Under the pieces are notes generated by a model. It did not search any database, was not told where the DNA came from, and was given only the letters and a program-made list of their open reading frames with translations. Positions 57,531-64,000 of a stretch of 64,000 nt of DNA are shown one piece after another (positions within the stretch are counted from its first letter, which is position 1; every line of letters starts with the position of its first letter). The stretch comes from Zygaena filipendulae. Its lineage: Eukaryota > Arthropoda > Insecta > Lepidoptera > Zygaenidae. The translations under genes were made by a program, and so were the position numbers. The stretch covers positions 1,999,001 to 2,063,000 of the forward strand of contig OU015673.1 in NCBI GenBank assembly GCA_907165275.2. Direction: 5' to 3'.

Positions 57531-57878
57531 AGTAATAAAGACACTTCTTTTGAATTCCATTTTGGATTTACCTTATACAAATCATCTCTTAAGACTTAAG
57601 GTGTGGCTTTTTACATCATTTTTGTCAGTTACTAATATGTAATCGAAAACAAACCAGTCATGACTGACAGATATTCATATTAATACGATTCAGCATCGAG
57701 TAACCCCAGTAGGGGTAAGTAACCAAGTACACGGGATGGTACGTATCACCAGTGTTAAATTTTAATGGCCGTTTCCAAAGGTTTTAAGAAACGAAAATTC
57801 AATTTTAGATACACTAGATGGGAAACAATTATTCCCCACCCACCCACTTTAAGTAAAAACTAAATTCTCTATTATTTA

Positions 57879-58192
57879 CTAGCTGTTCCCCGCTGTTTCA
57901 CCCGCCGTAATTTCGGAGTTCCCGCGGGAATTCCGGGATAAAAATTACCCTATGTCCTTCTCTGTACCCCTGACAACGTGAATGCAAAATTTCATGATGA
58001 TCCGTTGTGCCGTTGACGCGTGAAAGCGTTACAAACTAACAAAGAAACAAACTCACTTTCGCATATCTATGTCCTTCTCTGTACCCCTGACAACGTGAAT
58101 GCAAAATTTCATGATGATCCGTTGTGCCGTTGACGCGTGAAAGCGTTACAAACTAACAAAGAAACAAACTCACTTTCGCATATAGTAAGGAT
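57879..58192 (-). mobile_element. Helitron-like element with an internal perfect tandem duplication
   Basis: CTAGCTGTTCCCCGCTGTTTC at the left. A 117-bp segment at 57950-58066 is repeated without a mismatch at 58067-58183. It ends ATAGTAAGGA. Confidence 0.85.
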
Positions 58193-61100
58193 CTCCACAC
58201 CTTTATTAGAACTATGGGTGCGCGTCGTTGTGAAAACTGTATTGTTAAACTGGTTTTAAAGGGGAAGGTTGTTGTTTATGTAGATTTAATTTAATTTGAC
58301 TAGACTTAATTTATCTAGTTACATAGGTATATAAATGATATGTTTTATAATAATAATAATAATAATTTATTTATTTATAACCAACTTGGATCATTTTGTT
58401 AGTAACATGGTTGCTTAACCTATTGTTAGTAAATTACATTATATTTATATTTATACATTTAAAAGATTATATTATACATTTAGATACACACTATACAACC
58501 CAAAAACATTACAATATACAAATAACTCTGCCAGCCCATCATCAAATCCCGAGGAACAGCTAGTCAATTTATAAATGCAAAAGAAAGTCTGTTTGTTTGT
58601 CTGTCACGCCCTCACGCCTCAACCACCTTTAGTTTATATAAATCAGTAATCAATACAGACAAGGGTCTAGTGGCTACAGGAGTTGTCTTGTAAGTACATT
58701 AGTTATTTGACGGCAATTCAAAAATAGTTTCATTTCAATAACAAATTTGTTTTCGAATAAAACTAGCTCTCGCATAAAAACAATAAACAGCTAAAAATGC
58801 AACCATTTCAGAACTAATAAAACGAGCGTTTATTAGAATTTTCAAATCCCCCCCACCCCCCACATTGACCACCCCCTCTCCACATACGGAAACACGCGGA
58901 GTTCTCCGACAGCATCCGACGGGAACCGATAATGTCGTATGAAAATATTTCTGCGCGAAACTATGGCAATAGGCGGTTACATGGATGCAAGAAATAGAGA
59001 TATTATCTTATGTATATTATCTAAAATAAATACCTAATACAATATTATAAATGCAAGTAACAGTTTCTGTGTTTGTTTATTTATTATGCTTCCACGCCTT
59101 AACTGCCATATCAACATCAAATTTTGCCTACACGTAACGGAAAGTACGGAAAATATACTGGACAGAATTTAAAGAGAATTCAGCGAGTAATTTTTTTTTT
59201 TGCGTTCATCAAAAGAATTTGCTACTCAGCAACCAAAAAAAAAAAATGAAAATTTGTATGTATAACCACAATAGAGTTAAATCTTAGGTAGGACCTACCG
59301 ATGGCACCGATATAAATTATCCGTGATACACAACAAAATCTACTTTTCCCGCTTCTCGTTACTATCCCCTGTCACTTTAAGTTTACCTTGAAGAGATTGC
59401 CCCTAGCAATAAGGCCGCCTTTTACTCTGTCCTTTCTTTCTATCTTACGCGCCTGCCTCGCCTACATGTCCTCTTTAGTTAATTTATTGGCCTTGTGGTA
59501 ATAATGGAGATATATTTTAATTTGATTTTTTTAACCCACTTCCAAAAAGGAGGAGGTTCTATGTTCGATTGTATGTATGTCTTTTTATTAATGTATGTTC
59601 ACCGATTACTCGAAGACGGTTGGACCGATTTGAAAAATTCTTTTTTTGTTTGAAAGGGTATACTCCCAATTAGGTCCCATTGCCACCACGTCGAGATCTG
59701 ATGATGGGACCTTGGAGAAATCGAGGGAACTCTTCAAAAATTATTTTTGTTAGTAAATCGTTCATTTGCTTTTTTATACCAAATTTTTTTTATTATTCTT
59801 TTTCGTACTTCTATGTTCATTATAGTGTCCGTTGGCCGATATACGAGTACCTAAAGTATGCCATCCTCAAATGAATATATCTTCTTGATTATATTTATAG
59901 AAGTACTATTAAGTGGACCCGGCAGTTTTACCCGCGTTAATTTCAGAGTTCCCGTGGGAATCCCGGAACAAAAAGTACCCTATGTCCTTCTCTGTACTCC
60001 CGACAATGTGTATGCGAAATTTCATGATGATCGGTTGAGCTGTTAAAGCATGAAAGCGTAACAGACAGACAGACAGAGTTACTTTCGCATTTATAATTTT
60101 AGTAGGGCATTGGGGGTGATTCTGTCTGTCACCAACCAACCAAACGAACACGTCAAATCGGTACTGAATTAATATTCGAATAAAAAAGCAAACCATACAA
60201 ACCCGGCAAATACACTCGTATCTACGTTTATACATAGGTAGGTATCCGTATTAATATTATAAATTACGAAAAATACCCCGTCTGTCTGTTACCTTTCAAG
60301 GGTGGAACCACACGTAATTTTGCATACATATTGTGGTACGTCTGTTACAGAAAAGGACATAGCGTATAGGTACATACTTTTTATCCAAAAAATTCTAATA
60401 CTAAGTAATACTAAGTATTTAATAATATAGGCATGTCCAAATGTGAATTGAGTGATCACGCAAAATGCACTAGTGCACAAAGTGTTGCATAACGGCGCGA
60501 TGTGGGTTCGATACCGCTAATGAGATTGTCGCACAAAATACTACTAAACACTTCCCGCGATGCCGGGTGGCGGAGGAGTCGAGTGTAGACACGACAAGTG
60601 TAGGTTCGATTGTAATTAGATACATCTAAATGTGCTGAATGACTTCCCTTTATATATATGTAGATACACTATTTTTCCCCGAGGTTTCACCCATATTAAT
60701 TTTGGAGTTCCCGCGAGAATTTCGCGATGAATGTAACCTATGTTCTATTCGAGACCATAATCTATCTCTGTGCCAAATTCCATCCAATTTTGTTCAGCCG
60801 TTCTGGCGTGATTGAGTAACAAATATCCACCAATCCATCCATCCAAACTTTTACATTTATAATGTTAGTATAAAAGGAATTATCTTTTATTGCAAAAATA
60901 ACAGTGGCAAATGACGGTTGATGTAGTTTTTCACCTTTTGATGCTTTAAAGGGAGTTTTAGCTTTTCTTAGAATATTATGTAATTTCAATACGTTCACAT
61001 CAGTCAACTACTTCGGGCTCGATTAGGTAAGAAAAGTTAGCTCAATATCGTACAAATTGAGTGAAGCTACACCAAGGTTCGGAAGCTAGCTAAATAAATT

Positions 61101-61309
61101 GACTTAGTTCGGAAACTGAAGCCCTTTAACCGCCTCTAATACCGTCAACACTGCACTAAACCTGCAACACACACACACACACACACACACATACTCGTTC
61201 ACTTTGTTTACCCCGTGTTGGGACGGTGTCGTAATTAATAATCATGTTTGTGTAGATTTTAATAATACGTAACCACTTTTGCGAGAGCAATGCAAAAAGA
61301 AAACTTCAA
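58193..61309. other. Gene-free stretch with repeats
   Basis: (AAT)n near 58349; Helitron-like copies at 59915-60106 (-) and 60669-60870 (-); a CCGACTTCCAAAAAGGAGG fragment at 59525-59590; pol III B-box-like GTGGGTTCGATACC near 60505. The short frames here coincide with these repeats. Confidence 0.5.
61166..61191 (+). repeat. (AC)n microsatellite
   Basis: About 13 perfect dinucleotides. Confidence 0.9.
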
Positions 61310-61635
61310 TAGTACATTGTTATCCTAGGGGTGAAAGTAAGTCTTTCTCCCGAGGATAACACTGTGCTTTTCATTACGAATGCAAGGCAAGTCAAAATAA
61401 AAATAGGAATTAGCTAAAGAAAAAAATGAGTGAATTTTATTTTACATAAATCAACCATTAGGTGTGCTACTGGCCAGTAAGTATGCCCCCTATGACATAA
61501 AAAAAAAACTTGAGTTTCTGCAGTATCCAGCTGTCAGTTGAAAGCGATTCTCCCTAGGGCTGAAAAGTGTTACTTTCAACCCGCTTCTCAGGCAACTTCA
61601 GACCTACTTTCCGAGTATAAGTAATGAAAAATGTT
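61310..61635 (-). mobile_element. Fold-back/MITE family, minus orientation
   Basis: AGTACATTGTTATCCTAGGGG at the left to TTTCCGAGTATAAGTAATG at the right. It shares the CTTGAGTTTCTGCAGTATCC segment with 51580-51660. Confidence 0.65.
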
Positions 61636-62256
61636 TTTCGTCAAATGGAATCAGTTCTTTGGAAGTTCCTTAAAATATCATAGCCCCTATCATGTATGAC
61701 GTTCTTAAATTTCTTAAACAAATAATAATAAAATTAATATTGTATGTTCTTTGCTAATCAATAAAAAACTTGGCAAAGCAGAATGGGCATGATGTTAAGG
61801 TATAAAAACAAAATTCTATTTAGTCGGTCAGTATTCTCTTTCAATATCTTTGCTAGTGTTTTGTTTGGTAGTAACAAAAATATAGGTATGCATAGCGATT
61901 AGGTACGAAATATGGGAAACACTTAATTTGTCATTCAAATGTTCGAATATGTCCTCATTATAGTTAATTTTTCACGTACCTACCTACACACAAACGGCCG
62001 TCCGTCCGTCCACCACTTAAGTCTAGGTGGGCGCTGCGTCTACATTCCTACAAAATTGATTTGTCTGTCTGTCCTCCTTAAATTGCACGTTATTTTTAGA
62101 ATCGAGCCGGTTTCAATAAATTGAAGGCAATTTTTGTCAAGGAAACAAATCAAAGCTAATAAAGGACTAAGGACCAGTCTCTATATAGAGCGTGTTCACA
62201 TAGCTGTTACTCTCACACCAAAATACCAAAAAAACTTTTCTTACTTATACTATAAA

Positions 62257-62322
62257 CTAGCTGATCCCCACGGTTTCACCCGCGTTATATTCGGAGTTGC
62301 CGCGGGAATTCCGAGATAAATT
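62257..62322 (-). mobile_element. Helitron-like 3' end truncated by a MITE
   Basis: CTAGCTGATCCCCACGG followed by TTTCACCCGCGTTATATTCGG. After GAGATAAATT the family sequence stops where the MITE at 62323 begins, and resumes after it at 62562 as GTACTCTATGTCC, so the MITE inserted into the Helitron. Confidence 0.75.
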
Positions 62323-62557
62323 TGACGCCGATAAGCAATAACATGTTAACCCACAAAATTAAGTTGTTGATACAGAACGCTTTATTAAGAGTTATAGAAC
62401 GTTTTCTTATTATGTGTTTACTTTATTACATTGTTTAAATACCAACAAATTGTTGAAAATAAAAAAAAATTCACACAAAATGGCGCTGTAATTTTAAAAC
62501 ACGATTTATTCAAAATTTCTCCAGTGTGGGTTAACACACTATTGCGTGTCTATGTCC
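62323..62557 (-). mobile_element. MITE, GGAC-AGATAAGCAATA family, inserted in a Helitron
   Basis: Starts TGACGCCGATAAGCAATAAC and ends ACTATTGCGTGTCTATGTCC, flanked by AATT on both sides (62319-62322, 62558-62561). Confidence 0.85.
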
Positions 62558-64000
62558 AATTGTACTCTATGTCCTTTTCTATACCCCTGATAACGTGTAT
62601 ACAAAATTTCATGATGATCGGTTGAGCCACTAAGGCATGAAAGCGTAACCAATAAACTAACAAATAAACTATTTTCGCATTTATAATACCTAAGTAAATA
62701 AGGATTACTTACGTCAATTATGTGTTGTACTTACGTCCCTGCGTTTTTGCGTATTACGCCAAAGTTTATGAAATATGCGTATTATGCAATATTTTTGCTC
62801 CTTGCGGTTAATTTCAAAGTTCCCGCTGTAATTCCGGTATAATATGGACCCTTTGTTCTTCTCTGTACCCCTGATAACGTGTATGCAAAATTTCGTGGTG
62901 ATCGGCTCAGCCGTTTAGCCATAAAAGCGTAACAAACAAACACACTCACTTTCGCATTAATAATATTAGTAAGGATTCTTTACAATCAAGCTTGAGTAGG
63001 TTTTCATAGTCGTTTAACATTTCAGAATGGATAGACCACAATATCCACGGAGCGACTCTACCCGACACAGTGTCTGGCGAGTGTCGGGCTGACGGACACA
63101 AATATCTCACTTAGTTAAGTTGAACTATTTAATTTGCCCAGCTAAGCGTCAGTGTAAAGTGGACAGTTAATATACCGGCGAGGCGATCAGCTCAAGGAAT
63201 TCTATACAGTAGCTTAATTAGCTTAAAAGCATGGCTTGGTACGAATCACAGGCGATTGAGATGTTTTTGATGGTGGGCTCACGCCAAAAAGTACCTTTAA
63301 ATGACAAAAGCTTTTCTCTCTACATCTGATTTCTACGAAGCAAAGCCTTTGTTTGTCACCTGTGAAAATCGCATGAAAATTAGTTCAGTAGTTTCAAATA
63401 TTATCGTTTTTTTTTTTATTTGTGTTACTCTTCTCTTATTGCTCTCTCAATATTTGGTAATAGATACATTTATTTACTGTTTCCTGCGGTTAAATCTGCA
63501 TTAATTGCGAAGTTTCCGGAATAAAAGTACCTAACGTAAGAACATACTGTATCTACCTACGCCTGATAGGTAATGAGTATGCAAAACTTCATGAGCGTAA
63601 AAAACAAACAAATACACTCATATTCGCATTTATAATAGCAGGAATGTAATAATAAATACTAAAACAAGCCAAGTTTCAATAGTGCGTGTCTAGGTATATC
63701 GTATGTAGAAAACTCGACCTCATTCTTTGAACTGTGTTCTTTTGTCTCAAATTCATGGGTCAAAATGAAGAGAGAAGTACGTACGTATCAAGATTCAAGA
63801 GCGGTTTTTTCACTCTATCTCTTATCGCTACCGCTCTACACTTGTTCTTGTTGTTTATTCTTATGAGTACATAACAGCCAGTGATAATGGGTTAAATGAA
63901 AACATACAAAAATAAATATCAACCCTTAATGGTGTCTGTGGGGCTTGGAAAACGTATTGTTTCATTAGACTGGAGTAGTTTATTGGAGTTCTATACCTAC
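62558..64000. other. Right end of the window, repeats only
   Basis: Distal half of the interrupted Helitron to about 62700; further Helitron-like copies at 62795-62977 (-) and 63480-63640 (-). No coding exon supported. Confidence 0.5.

Overview
The window is AT-rich nuclear DNA from an arthropod, almost certainly a moth or butterfly. Genes have short exons, large introns and GT-AG splice sites. The space between exons is packed with repeat families typical of Lepidoptera: Helitron-like elements starting TC and ending CTAG, tRNA-derived SINEs, several MITE families and fold-back elements. There are no operons or bacterial features.

Left part (1-10.4 kb): a tandem pair of glycoside hydrolase family 1 genes on the + strand. 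Bases 1-49 are the last codons of an upstream copy. Positions 3834-10341 hold a complete six-exon copy (506 codons) with a signal peptide and both catalytic glutamates. A TATA box, an initiator and three GATA motifs lie just upstream, as expected for a secreted, probably midgut, beta-glucosidase or myrosinase-like enzyme.

Middle (13.3-24 kb): a seven-exon tetraspanin of the eight-cysteine TspanC8 class (276 aa, TSPAN33-like), + strand. Its introns hold SINEs, Helitrons and MITEs. The last intron contains about 22 copies of a 52-bp G-rich minisatellite. The region after the stop codon contains about 60 copies of an 18-bp minisatellite that would fold into tandem hairpins if transcribed. Third-codon-position GC rises from about 40% in exons 1-3 to about 96% in exons 4-6.

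28.5-32.1 kb: a six-exon minus-strand gene encoding a 413-aa charged cytoplasmic-looking protein that I do not recognise. It converges on the tetraspanin.

32.1-64 kb: no protein-coding gene that I can support. It holds nested transposon remnants, a MITE inserted in another copy of itself with a clear 4-bp target duplication, a large inverted repeat, a perfect 117-bp tandem duplication, microsatellites, and a few GC-richer islands that might be promoters or non-coding first exons of a gene beyond the window.

The three genes are unrelated neighbours; nothing in the layout suggests a shared pathway. The most unusual features are the composition shift and minisatellites of the tetraspanin locus, and the transposon structures.
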